Shown: positions 7,681 to 16,489 of the stretch, in pieces
Position numbering within the stretch: position 1 is the first letter of the stretch
Layout of the letters: each line of letters opens with the position of its first letter
From: JAPLHP01 sp963720375
Lineage (GTDB): Bacteria > Chloroflexota > Dehalococcoidia > UBA2247 > RBG-13-53-26
Reading direction: 5' to 3'
Length of the DNA stretch: 64,000 bases
NCBI GenBank assembly: GCA_963720375.1
Contig: CAVRFM010000023.1
Location: 33,882-97,881 of the forward strand
The notes under the pieces: generated by a model
The model's input: the letters and a program-made list of their open reading frames with translations, nothing else
Databases searched by the model: none
What the model was told of the DNA's origin: nothing
Translations under genes and position numbers: made by a program

Positions 7681-10168
7681 ATGGAGAAAAAGAGGATTGC
7701 CCATGTAGGGCCTCACAAAGTTGACATAAGTGAAGTGGTGCGTGATCCCCGTGGTATTGAGGATATAGTCACGGAGATACTGGAGAAAGACTTTGTTGAG
7801 AGCCGCTATTCACAATTTGGGGCGTGGTTGAATATCTTGCCCGACGCGGCGGATATCGGTGATTGGGATCGCACTCTGCTGGAAAGATATGTGCCGCTAT
7901 ATACTCAGCCTCAAGGCACGTGCATTGATTGTGAGTTGGGTCCTTGCAGATCTCAAGGTAAGCAAAGGTAAATGCGGATTAGAGATGGATTCGTTTCAAG
8001 GCAGGCTGAGTTTGCGCAAGGCCTGCCGTGGCTGTATGGGCCAGATGGTAGCTACTCGTCATTTGTTGAACTATGCATTGAAGTTATGGGATGAAAGCAA
8101 GGCTGTCAGCATGGGTGAGCTCTTGACCATGTCGGATGCCTGCCCTCCTGTAGGCACTTTGAGCGGCATCTATGTGAAAACCCTCAAGGACTTGAACAGG
8201 GTGCTCTCATATGGAGAGGCGCAGTTGGCTAAGCTGATGTCTGCGAGCTATTCAGGCACCGGAGCAGTGGCGGATTTTGAGAGCATGGTGATGCATGCTG
8301 GTTCTGTTCTGCTTCTGGCTATGGGAGTGTCTGAGATGATTAAGGTCGCTTGCTTCGGCTTTACGTCAGCCGCTAACCATAAGATTGATGAACTGGAGAA
8401 TTTCCCGCCGGCCAACGTGGTTGGAGGATGGCCGTCCATAAAGGAAGGTAAGCCGGTAATTGCCTTTGTCGGCGATGATTTTCTGCCGGCATGGTGTGCC
8501 ATAGAGTATCTCAAGCAGAATGAATTGTTGGACAAAGTCGAGATATGCGGTATTGGCCCTGCAGGTGATGACGTGGTGCGCTTCTATGACAAGTGCCGCA
8601 TAATCGCTCCGATGGTGAAGGCGGGCAAAGCTATCAGAAATGGTGTCTTCGATGTGGTTGTAGCTGCGAACGGATGTATTCCTTTGGATATGCTATCTGA
8701 AGCGGCAAGGGTAAAGAGCAAGTTCATATGGGTAGGAGCGCAGGGAGTTGGCAATCTGGTCGATAAGACTGATGAACCTCTGGACAAGATAGTGAGTGCT
8801 CTGGTTGATGGTGAAGAGGCAGCTTGGATTAGAGATGTTGAGAAGGCTGGCCAGGTAGCAGTCAAGGTAGTCCAGCAAGTGAAGAGAACACGGCAATTTA
8901 TTCTAAGTGATGAGTTGGCAGTTGCGCAGGCTAAGAAGTGTAAGGATGATTGTGATCTTTGCTCTAGTGCTTGCCCCAATAGCTTGCCATTATCAAAGGC
9001 GGTCAGACTGTTACGCGGCGGTAACTGGGATGGTTTCTCAGAGGTGGAGAGAGGGTGCTATTTCTGTGGAAAGTGTGAAGAGGCTTGCTCGGCTGGGGTG
9101 AGGCTGCGTGACATAATAGTAGCGACTGAAAGGAAACAAGCGAAGAAGGACAAATTCATTATGAGAGCGGGAAGAGGTCCTCTCCCCCTCACTGAGATAC
9201 TGCAGTCGGCTTTTTCCATGGTCTGGGGTAATGCTCCCGGTATCGTGGTGATAGCGGGTTGTGGTGATGCTTCCCGCGATGATATCGGATGGCTGGCTCA
9301 AGAATTAACCAGACGAAACTGCATTGTCTTTGTGGCTGGATGCGCCGGTGCTGAGATTGCCCGCAACTACAGCGAAAGGAAGGGTAAGTATATTTTTGAG
9401 CAGTACCTGGCTTCTATTGAGCCACGGTCTCTCATCAACTGCGGTGGCTGCACCGCAATTTCCCTGGCGAACAACATGTATATGTACTCGCGTGCTGCCG
9501 GAGGCATTCCTCTCTATGGGGGCATACCAGAGGTAGGCGAAGGGTCACTTTATACTACCTTCACGTTGCTTGTGTGGGGTGCTCTGCCTGACAGGATGTA
9601 TGCAGCAGCAGCAGCATATGCCCGTCTTGGGATAAGGGTTGTAGTGGGTCCGGCTTCGGGTTGGACTTGGGGTCGCTATTTGCCTGGCAATAGGTATGAT
9701 CGGAGCAAATGGTGGGTCTATCATGGAGACAATGGTAGTAAGAGGGAAACCGAACCTGTTCCGGAGCATTTTATTATCCCCGTGGAAACCAAAGAGGAAG
9801 CACTGACCATGATGCCCCACACTTTCTTCAGTACATCTGAGATGAGGGAGGGTCGGGCTGCTCGTCTTGACCTGCTTATTGAGTTGTATCGGCTGTTCTA
9901 TGGCCAACTTCCCGATGATTGGGATTTGTTGGTGAGGTCCCATTTGGATATCCCGACTAGGCACAGGATCAGGTTGGTTAAGCTACTTCGGGATGAATAT
10001 GGTTGGGAAGGCGATGGATTGAAGATTACCAAGGCCAGGAATCGTGATGGGAAACTGTTAACCCTGTCGGAATTCAATACCAGCTACGGTATGGAGCTGG
10101 GAAGATACCACTGCAGACTGAAGAGACTATTGCCAAAGAGTGTGAGAGATAGAGAAAAGGGCAGTTAG
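7681..10168 (+). CDS. cdhA: CO dehydrogenase alpha subunit, CdhA-like, copy 2, with a +1 frameshift
   Basis: This is the second CODH, broken or recoded at one place. From ATG 7681 (site GAGGAGAGAAGTA) the frame reads to CIDCELGPC and then meets TAA at 7969. Skipping the A at 7948 gives C-DLKVSKGKCG, which aligns without a gap to C-NLKEGQGKCG of copy 1. The rest, to 10168, is uninterrupted and similar along its whole length. The total is 828 residues after correction, against 833 in copy 1. The extra base falls inside the B/D-cluster cysteine set. The His, the ferredoxin motifs (CDLCSSACP, CYFCGKCEEAC) and the NCGGC motif remain. The gene ends tail-to-tail with the Fe-S gene, with a 4-bp overlap. 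Confidence 0.85.
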
Positions 10169-10662
10169 TCCTCCTCATCCTTAGTTTCCTCCGATTTTAC
10201 GAGGTCAAGTGCGCTGAAGGGGCATTTTTCAGCGCATAGGTTACAGATATCAAGACCCGGTACTGCGCGTTTACAGCTTGACCATTCTACTACGTTAAGA
10301 TTGCCGTCTATCACTTTAATGACTGGTGGTACGGGGGCGCGCTGAGAGAGCCTGCCGCCGGAAGTGATAGTGGTAAGTGCTCTATCGCAGACGGCGACGC
10401 AATCACCGCAACCGGTGCATCTCGACCTATCAATGACGTGATCTGTACCTTTGATGCGCTCTCCTTCCCCCAACATCTCCTTCAGCATATCGTATGAATC
10501 ACGGAATTCTTCCTTGAGAAGGAGGGGGCAGTCAGCCGGCTTCTTATTCCTGCTTATGAGGTCGAAGGCAAAGGCATAACACGTGGGAGAACCACAGAGC
10601 TTACAATTGGTGCGTGGCAATAGCCTGTACATCTGGAGCGGTTGAAGATCTTTCTTAGGCAA
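10165..10662 (-). CDS. iron-sulfur protein: CFeSP-like 4Fe-4S domain plus two ferredoxin motifs
   Basis: The protein has 165 residues. Residues 12-46 (MYRLLPRTNCKLCGSPTCYA...C) resemble the 4Fe-4S domain at the N-terminus of the large subunit of the corrinoid iron-sulfur protein (CdhE/AcsC), with Cys20, 23, 28 and 45. Two ferredoxin-like motifs follow: CTGCGDCVAVC and CNLCAEKCPFSALD. It may pass electrons to or from FwdB, CODH or CFeSP (inference). TTG 10662 is the chosen start, just after AGGAGGAAAG; it overlaps the end of fwdD by 8 bp, so translation is probably coupled. It is the last gene of the operon that begins near 16425. Confidence 0.8.
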   Translation of the reverse strand: MPKKDLQPLQMYRLLPRTNCKLCGSPTCYAFAFDLISRNKKPADCPLLLKEEFRDSYDMLKEMLGEGERIKGTDHVIDRSRCTGCGDCVAVCDRALTTITSGGRLSQRAPVPPVIKVIDGNLNVVEWSSCKRAVPGLDICNLCAEKCPFSALDLVKSEETKDEED

Positions 10663-11056
10663 CTTTCCTCCTGACCAGGAGGTCTGAGGGCGTGGTAATA
10701 TTCTTTTCGGTCGGTATGGCTGTCACATCTATCATCTTAAGGTTTGGCAGTTGCGATACCGATGGATCGTAGCTTCCCAGGTAGTTAGAATACAGGCTGG
10801 ACGGCATATGGCCTATGCCTTCTTCGATAGCGGTTTCTGATTTTGCTGCCACCACCACGGAGCCTGATTTGCCTCTGATCTCGATAGGGGCGCCACTCTT
10901 AAGCCCCAGCTTTTTCAGATCAGCCGCGGATAGGTGCACCACGGCAGACCTGGTCTGATATTCATCGCCCAATCCATCTCTCTGCCTGGCAATCGCCTGG
11001 TGAATATCGTCATAGGTCACGATGGTCAGACTAATACCCTGGTTAGATGAATCCAT
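10655..11056 (-). CDS. fwdD: formylmethanofuran dehydrogenase subunit D-like (molybdopterin dinucleotide-binding)
   Basis: This protein of about 133 residues has a molybdopterin-dinucleotide-binding beta-barrel fold. The typical segment is AVVHLSAADLKKLGLKSGAP followed by IEIRGKSGSVVV, with a later GHMPSSLYSNYLGSYDP region. In methanogens FwdD is the separate C-terminal lobe of FwdB, closing over the Mo/W pterin. Its ATG at 11056 overlaps the fwdB stop codon (TGATG), giving tight coupling and supporting a two-part enzyme. An in-frame TTG at 11059 is the alternative start. Confidence 0.8.
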   Translation of the reverse strand: MDSSNQGISLTIVTYDDIHQAIARQRDGLGDEYQTRSAVVHLSAADLKKLGLKSGAPIEIRGKSGSVVVAAKSETAIEEGIGHMPSSLYSNYLGSYDPSVSQLPNLKMIDVTAIPTEKNITTPSDLLVRRKVA

Positions 11057-12279
11057 CAAATGCTCCCTGCCAATTGTTTCAGGACTTCCTCCTCGGTAGG
11101 CTGATCTACTTTTTTTGGCCCGGCTAATGCTACCTCAGCCCCATCCATTCTTATCATTGAGCCACCGTATTCTACGCCGGGCAGTGCTGTTGGTATGACC
11201 ACATCAGCGGAGATCGTGGTAGGTGTACGGAAGTGATCCAAACAGATGACGTTTATGCCCTGCAGATTCTTCATTATGGACTGAGGCAGAGCTGAAAACG
11301 GATCTGCCCCCATTATTAGCAGGCATTCGGGGACACGGTTTCTTACTTGTTCCAATAAGGAGAACTCACTTCCGTGAGAAATGCTGCCGGCAAAGCTTAT
11401 GCTGTTAACATATCCCGTCTGTTTGTAGAGCGATTGATGGAATCCTCTCATGTTGGCTTCTGCGATCATGGGAATCACAGCAACCCTGGTCGACTGACTG
11501 AACGTATGTACCATCTTGCTGAATGAGGTGAGATCATTGTCAAGAGAGTAGATCAGGCCGAGCCCGCAGAAGATGACGCAAAAGCGAGATTTTGCCACCA
11601 TTTCTCTGAATTTTCTGGCTTCCTCACGTGCGTTTTGTCCCTCATCGAGGATGGTATTGATGAATCCCTTATCCTGTCCAGGCTTGATTCTGAAGGGCGG
11701 CTTACACATTGAGCTTAACTCAGTCTGTCTAACCTCGACGCAGCTTAGTGTTACCTTGGGGTACCATCCGGCGGGATTATAATCAGCATAGGCATAGTAA
11801 GTGTACTTCGAAAGGTGCCTCGGGTGGGTGTGGGGAGGATTGGCACCCCAGTAGATTAGCAGATCTGCATTATCTTTTACTTCGGAGAGAGAGCATGTTG
11901 GCAGATCCTCGGTAAGGATTTTCTGCATCATGACACCATATGAAAAGGATGAGGCGTCATCGATAGTTCCGCCAAGCCTTTTTGCCAGATCGATGGCAAC
12001 CGCCTGTGATTCTAAGGTCGAATTATCAAGACCAAAGACGAGGAGATTCTTTGCCTTGGAAAGGAGGTGCACTGCCTCTTGAATGGCTTCTTCCAAAGAG
12101 CGCCTTTGGCCTCTAATGAGGGCCTCTGCCCGGCGCTGCGGATCGAAGCTGGAACGGAGATAGGTCGCCCCCTTGGCACAGGCGTTCTCGATACGGCCCA
12201 GATTGGCACCGTCGATCTCAACCCGGATATCGTCGCATAGGCAACCGCATCCGGTGCAGACCAAGTTCTGAAAGCTCAA
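11056..12279 (-). CDS. fwdB: formylmethanofuran dehydrogenase subunit B-like, metal-ligand Cys replaced by Ser
   Basis: This 407-residue protein is a molybdopterin oxidoreductase of the FwdB/FmdB family. The N-terminal 4Fe-4S motif is Cys8, Cys11, Cys15 and Cys34 (CTGCGCLC). LSEVKDNADLLIYWGANPP and HPRHLSKY are characteristic of FwdB. The archaeal metal-binding motif, from memory TASVCHG, aligns with residues 109-115, ASSFSYG. The tungsten or molybdenum ligand Cys/Sec is therefore Ser113 here and the following His is Tyr. This could mean an altered active site or a non-catalytic subunit. No fwdA or fwdC is visible. TTG 12279 is chosen, with GAGG seven bases upstream. Confidence 0.85.
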   Translation of the reverse strand: MSFQNLVCTGCGCLCDDIRVEIDGANLGRIENACAKGATYLRSSFDPQRRAEALIRGQRRSLEEAIQEAVHLLSKAKNLLVFGLDNSTLESQAVAIDLAKRLGGTIDDASSFSYGVMMQKILTEDLPTCSLSEVKDNADLLIYWGANPPHTHPRHLSKYTYYAYADYNPAGWYPKVTLSCVEVRQTELSSMCKPPFRIKPGQDKGFINTILDEGQNAREEARKFREMVAKSRFCVIFCGLGLIYSLDNDLTSFSKMVHTFSQSTRVAVIPMIAEANMRGFHQSLYKQTGYVNSISFAGSISHGSEFSLLEQVRNRVPECLLIMGADPFSALPQSIMKNLQGINVICLDHFRTPTTISADVVIPTALPGVEYGGSMIRMDGAEVALAGPKKVDQPTEEEVLKQLAGSI

Positions 12280-12397
12280 TTGAAGACCTCACTTAACATT
12301 GCGGATATCATCTGTATGCCCGATGATTTGTTCCGGCCCTTCACTATAAGTTGCAGATTGAATGACCTGGTCCAATGAGATACTCAGTTGGTGAGCT

Positions 12398-14608
12398 TCA
12401 TGAATACGAAGTGCGAGCTGCTGCTGCTTCTTCGACCAAGGTGGCAGGCAGTTCCTCAGGTCCGACAAGGTAGATTCTCCCCTTCCCTACTTTGGCAATC
12501 CTTCTCATCAACTCCGGATCGGCGGATCGCTGGTTGATACAGACGCAGGAAATTGTAATACCTCGGCGAGCTACCCTGGCAGCTTGCCTGAGGGCGTACT
12601 TCTGTGGGGATGGATGGGGTGCTGTCGCATCGCCATCGGATATGAGGATAATATGCTGCTTTGCTCTTCCCTTGGGGTGATGTTCCAGCAATTCACAGGC
12701 CTTCAGCAAACCATAGCCGATGTTGGTAAAAGCGTTCTCATGCAGCTCGAGTTCAATTACACGGCGAGTCACTCTGTGAGGGCTGGCGGTTAGATCGACC
12801 ACAATATCAGCCAGGTTGGAGAATGAGACCACTGCCACCCTGTCTTTATATGCAGTCGCGGCCAGTGAGAGAGCCATCGCGCTTTGCTTAGCGAACCAAA
12901 ATTTCTCGAGTTGCAACATAGTGCCGGAGACATCGATCACCAAGACAATATCCATTCTGGTGCGGATGTCTTTGATATTGACGATGATATCTTCTCTGGT
13001 GATGTATTGTCTTCGGTGGCGGATTGCCTCTCTCATGGTATTTCTGAATGATATGTCGCGGTATTTGTCCCCGAAGCGATAGTGGCGCATTCCCACCACT
13101 CTGCCCTCGCCCAAGCTCAACTTCTTACCCGAGCTGTGCTTCCCATATCCATATAGATAAGCTCCCTCGTCCAACCGTGGCGTCAACTTCTCCAATAGCA
13201 TGTTAATGCCACGCTGGCTGAGCATCCAGCCGCTGCTGGTACGCTCCAGGATATCTTCCTTCTCCAGAAATTCAAGGGTTTTGGCCAGCGCTTGCTGCTC
13301 TATAAGCTTGGCTATCATTTCCTTTTCTTTTCTGTATTCTTCAACTTCCTTAAGCAACTCATCATCGAGATTATCGGCTTTGTATCGTTCCGGGTAGAGC
13401 TCTGGCAAGCGACAGGCAATCTCTCTGTATAGCTGGGCCAGTTTGGAGTCAGGGAATCGTTTGATTCTCCTTAGCAGTAGATCGAAGGAGCCATATTTCA
13501 GAGGTTTCCTGAACTTATCTTCCCGGACAATCTCCTCGATCAGGGCCAGAACATCATCTTTGGTCAGGGTAGCCAGCTGTTCCCTGGCTTCATGTTTGCC
13601 GGTTACCTTCTCGACAACTTCCTCAACAATTCGCTCTCTCTTCCCGGGCAGATCGACCTCCGGGGCCAGTTTAAGGCGGTGGGGCAGCGAGACTGCTGCT
13701 GCGACAGAAAGTCTTCTATCGGCGTCCTCGTATTCCTCCAATTCAGGGAAGTGGGCTAGAAGCTCAGCATTTCTAATCATGCCGCGCGTTCCTACTCCCC
13801 TTTCTACCTCGCTGTGTCTTCTCGTCTCGTTAACTATGCGAATTGCCTGCTCAAGAACTGGTTCGGCTAAGGTTTCTGTATCACGGCCGATGTGGGCAAG
13901 AACAATCCTCTTTTGCTTATCAAGATCGTCAACGTAGTCAAGGTGGATAACATCAAAGTTGTCCAGCAAGTCCAGTGGTAATGACTTTAATGCTCCCTCT
14001 CCGCCAGTGGCTACTACTAGGGTATCCAGTTTGATCTTTTGTTCCAACACACCAATGGTTATTGTTCCATCTTGGAGGGCATACATAACTACATTGAGCA
14101 CTCGCTCAGGGATTCTATCGATGAAATCAATCAGCAATATGCCTCGATTAGCCCGTAACAGTTTTCCGGGCAGGAAAGCACGAGGAGAGTAAATACCTTC
14201 TTTAAAGGCTATTTCTGGATCAAGGTCTCCGATCAGATCTTCAACCGTTAACCCTCCGCTTCCTTGTATCTTCACCAATCTCCTGGCTGCAGGGAGGATG
14301 GTGCTGTGAAGTATTTCACCTCGCTTTTTCCTGTCTATACACCAGGGGCAGGGATCATCTTTAGGAAAACAATGTAGGGGACAGCCTTCTACTACCTCAA
14401 TATCATCCAGAATAACAGGTAGGCTGTTGGCTAAACTTGTTTTACCACTTCCGGGGGGGCCAAGAATAAGCAGGTGGTGTGCACTGCAGAGACTGCTTAG
14501 TAAGGCCAGCTTCTTCGCATCTTCTATTTGAAGATCATCAAAGACTGACCGGCTAAACTTGTCAGTGCCTATTCTGTCTAGGGTGGTAAGGATTTCTTCC
14601 AGAAGCAA
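12398..14608 (-). CDS. AAA-VWA fusion protein (BchI/ChlD-type), probable metal-insertase partner
   Basis: This 736-residue protein joins a MoxR/BchI-like AAA domain (about 1-330), a charged coiled linker (about 330-480) and a C-terminal von Willebrand A domain. Walker A is GPPGSGKT (50-57). The Walker B position reads LLIDFID, lacking the catalytic Glu, and the usual LLDRFD motif is LLDNFD, so ATP hydrolysis is doubtful. A four-Cys insertion (Cys76, 80, 87, 90) looks like a zinc site and is shared with the neighbouring AAA protein. The VWA metal site begins DVSGT at 559. It resembles Mg-chelatase ID fusions and NorD/CbbO-type partners. With cooC adjacent, a CODH/ACS maturation role is likely. 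It has a TTG start. Confidence 0.8.
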   Translation of the reverse strand: MLLEEILTTLDRIGTDKFSRSVFDDLQIEDAKKLALLSSLCSAHHLLILGPPGSGKTSLANSLPVILDDIEVVEGCPLHCFPKDDPCPWCIDRKKRGEILHSTILPAARRLVKIQGSGGLTVEDLIGDLDPEIAFKEGIYSPRAFLPGKLLRANRGILLIDFIDRIPERVLNVVMYALQDGTITIGVLEQKIKLDTLVVATGGEGALKSLPLDLLDNFDVIHLDYVDDLDKQKRIVLAHIGRDTETLAEPVLEQAIRIVNETRRHSEVERGVGTRGMIRNAELLAHFPELEEYEDADRRLSVAAAVSLPHRLKLAPEVDLPGKRERIVEEVVEKVTGKHEAREQLATLTKDDVLALIEEIVREDKFRKPLKYGSFDLLLRRIKRFPDSKLAQLYREIACRLPELYPERYKADNLDDELLKEVEEYRKEKEMIAKLIEQQALAKTLEFLEKEDILERTSSGWMLSQRGINMLLEKLTPRLDEGAYLYGYGKHSSGKKLSLGEGRVVGMRHYRFGDKYRDISFRNTMREAIRHRRQYITREDIIVNIKDIRTRMDIVLVIDVSGTMLQLEKFWFAKQSAMALSLAATAYKDRVAVVSFSNLADIVVDLTASPHRVTRRVIELELHENAFTNIGYGLLKACELLEHHPKGRAKQHIILISDGDATAPHPSPQKYALRQAARVARRGITISCVCINQRSADPELMRRIAKVGKGRIYLVGPEELPATLVEEAAAARTSYS

Positions 14609-14626
14609 TTTGTATATCGTCCGACT

Positions 14627-15388
14627 TCAACTGTAGCTCAGTATCTTCTTGCAGATTTCATCTATCGCAATGGATGCTGGAGAGTCTTTTGGAATCTCGC
14701 TCACAGGTTTGCCTTCGCCATCAAACTGTGCCACTAGCGGTTCGAAGGGGATATAGGCTGCTATCTCGAGACCGTTTTCCTTGGCCAACTCGTCTACTCG
14801 AGACCTGTTTTCCTCCGTCACTCTGTTGGCCACTATCAGGATGGCGCCAAACTCGATATTGAGCTCTCTTGATATCTCCACAATTCTCTTAGCAGTTTGA
14901 ATGGCATTTTTTGTAGGATCGGTAACCACCAGCATGATGTCAACATCCCGGGTAGTGCGCCGGCTAAGGTGCTCCAGCCCTGCGTGACAGTCGATTATAG
15001 TGAAATCATAACCCCTTGCTCTAGTGTCTATTACCTGTCGGATGACGTGGTTGACGGCGCAGTAGCATCCCTCACCCTCCGAACGCCCCATTACGAGTAT
15101 GTCGAATTGAGGGAACTCCTCAATAGCTTCGTGGAGGGCCAACTCCAGATGTTCTTGTTTAGAATTTGTCACCTTGCTACGAGCTGGTGCGTTTATAATT
15201 GCCTCCCGGCTCTCTCCTACATTCTTGGTCACTGTCACACCAAGGGCTTGGGGGAGGTTGGAATCCGGGTCGGCATCAATTGCCAGTACACTACCGTGCT
15301 CCGATAACTTCTTTACCAGCATGCCTGACACAAAGGTCTTCCCTACTCCGCCCTTTCCGGAGACCGCAATAGCAAGTCCTCTGCTCAT
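14627..15388 (-). CDS. cooC: CooC-type nickel-insertion ATPase
   Basis: This 253-residue P-loop ATPase of the MinD/SIMIBI class matches CO dehydrogenase maturation factor CooC/AcsF. It has the deviant Walker A GKGGVGKT (11-18) with its signature Lys, the Asp switch LAIDADPDSN, and the CxC pair Cys108/Cys110 (GEGCYCAVN). In CooC proteins that pair binds nickel or zinc at the dimer interface. It overlaps the MoxR gene by 4 bp (ATGA) and lies 18 bp before the AAA-VWA gene. Its presence next to two CODH genes supports a direct role in C-cluster and possibly A-cluster nickel loading. Confidence 0.92.
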   Translation of the reverse strand: MSRGLAIAVSGKGGVGKTFVSGMLVKKLSEHGSVLAIDADPDSNLPQALGVTVTKNVGESREAIINAPARSKVTNSKQEHLELALHEAIEEFPQFDILVMGRSEGEGCYCAVNHVIRQVIDTRARGYDFTIIDCHAGLEHLSRRTTRDVDIMLVVTDPTKNAIQTAKRIVEISRELNIEFGAILIVANRVTEENRSRVDELAKENGLEIAAYIPFEPLVAQFDGEGKPVSEIPKDSPASIAIDEICKKILSYS

Positions 15389-16425
15389 GAGTACTTCCCT
15401 TCCAGAACGCTATTTACCAGTTCATTAATCAAATTCATGGGGTCATCGTAGAACTTGGACTCAGGCGATGGCTTGATTCTGCTACCAAGAGAGGAAGCGG
15501 CCATATTTCGTATATCATCCATATTTGCTTCAGATCGGTTTTCCAGCTTTGCCACAGCCTGTACCTTCTCATAAAGCGAAAGTGTAGCTCTTACACTGGC
15601 GGCTTGATCCATCTCCTTCGACCAAGGCTCTTCACGTGTAGCTCGTACCAGGGCAACCACGGCATCAAGTACTTTATCCGGCACTCTTACGTTATCAATC
15701 CTGAGGCCATATCGGACTACTATCTCCTTCTCTTTTTGCAGAGATTCAGGATAGCCCATCTTGACTACATCAAATCTATCGAGAAGGACATCGGAAAGCT
15801 CCTCGACCCCAGCCCGTTCTCTCGGATTCATGGTAGCTATCATCACAAAATCAGCCGGGTAGTCTACGTCGTAAGGCCCTATCGTCGCGATGCCCTCTTC
15901 AAGGACCTCTAATAGAGCATTTTGAAGTTTCTCTGTAACCCTGTTAAGTTCATCGAAGAAAACGATCCCTCGATTGCCTTTGAGCAATTTCCCCGGCAAG
16001 AATGCTCGGTAGTCCTGGGGACCATACTTGAAAGCCTGTGTTGGATCGATATCTCCCAAGAGGTCCTCAGCCGTAAGGTCAGGAGAACCCTGCAACCTGA
16101 CGAACCTTTGCTCACCAGGAATTATAGTGGACTCCAGTTTCTCACCAGTGGAAGCCTTTGCCTTGCACTGTGGGCAGACAGGCTGTTCCGGGTGGCAATG
16201 GTAAGGACAACCCTTCACCACCTTTATAGGAGGCAAAGCTGCCGCTATGTGCTTGGCGAGAGTAGTCTTGCCAACTCCAGGCGGTCCCTCAATCAGCACG
16301 TGATGGCCAGCCAGCAATGACGCAAGGATCCTTTTCTTGGCATCATCCTGGCCCACAATGACTGAAAGCATGTCATTCCCATCGGTCGCAGATTTCAGGA
16401 TCGTTTCTCTTAGTCCCTCAATCAT
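15385..16425 (-). CDS. MoxR/BchI-type AAA ATPase with four-Cys insertion
   Basis: This 346-residue AAA+ ATPase has Walker A GPPGVGKT (47-54), Walker B VFFDELNR (155-162), ATMNP as sensor 1 and LLDRFD near 214-219, all of which look catalytically competent. An insertion with Cys73, Cys77, Cys84 and Cys87 (GCPYHC...CPQC) is also present in the AAA-VWA protein downstream but is not usual in MoxR. That suggests a zinc knuckle marking this sub-family. Such ATPases work with VWA partners to insert or remodel metal cofactors. It is the first gene of a - strand operon; GGAGGAGAG precedes the ATG and a likely promoter lies just upstream. Confidence 0.88.
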   Translation of the reverse strand: MIEGLRETILKSATDGNDMLSVIVGQDDAKKRILASLLAGHHVLIEGPPGVGKTTLAKHIAAALPPIKVVKGCPYHCHPEQPVCPQCKAKASTGEKLESTIIPGEQRFVRLQGSPDLTAEDLLGDIDPTQAFKYGPQDYRAFLPGKLLKGNRGIVFFDELNRVTEKLQNALLEVLEEGIATIGPYDVDYPADFVMIATMNPRERAGVEELSDVLLDRFDVVKMGYPESLQKEKEIVVRYGLRIDNVRVPDKVLDAVVALVRATREEPWSKEMDQAASVRATLSLYEKVQAVAKLENRSEANMDDIRNMAASSLGSRIKPSPESKFYDDPMNLINELVNSVLEGKYS

Positions 16426-16443
16426 CTCTCCTCCTAATTAAGA

Positions 16444-16473
16444 AGTATACTATACAATCTCGATCCGAACCAA
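16444..16473 (-). promoter_or_regulatory. probable sigma-70-type promoter of the maturation operon
   Basis: Read on the - strand, TTGGTT (16473-16468) is followed after 18 bp by TATACT (16449-16444), about 20 bp before the ATG of the MoxR gene. The -10 is strong and the -35 matches in four of six bases. The divergent gene at 16490 starts only 17 bp away, so both may share this control region. Confidence 0.5.
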
Positions 16474-16489
16474 TCTCAGGGGTGATTGA

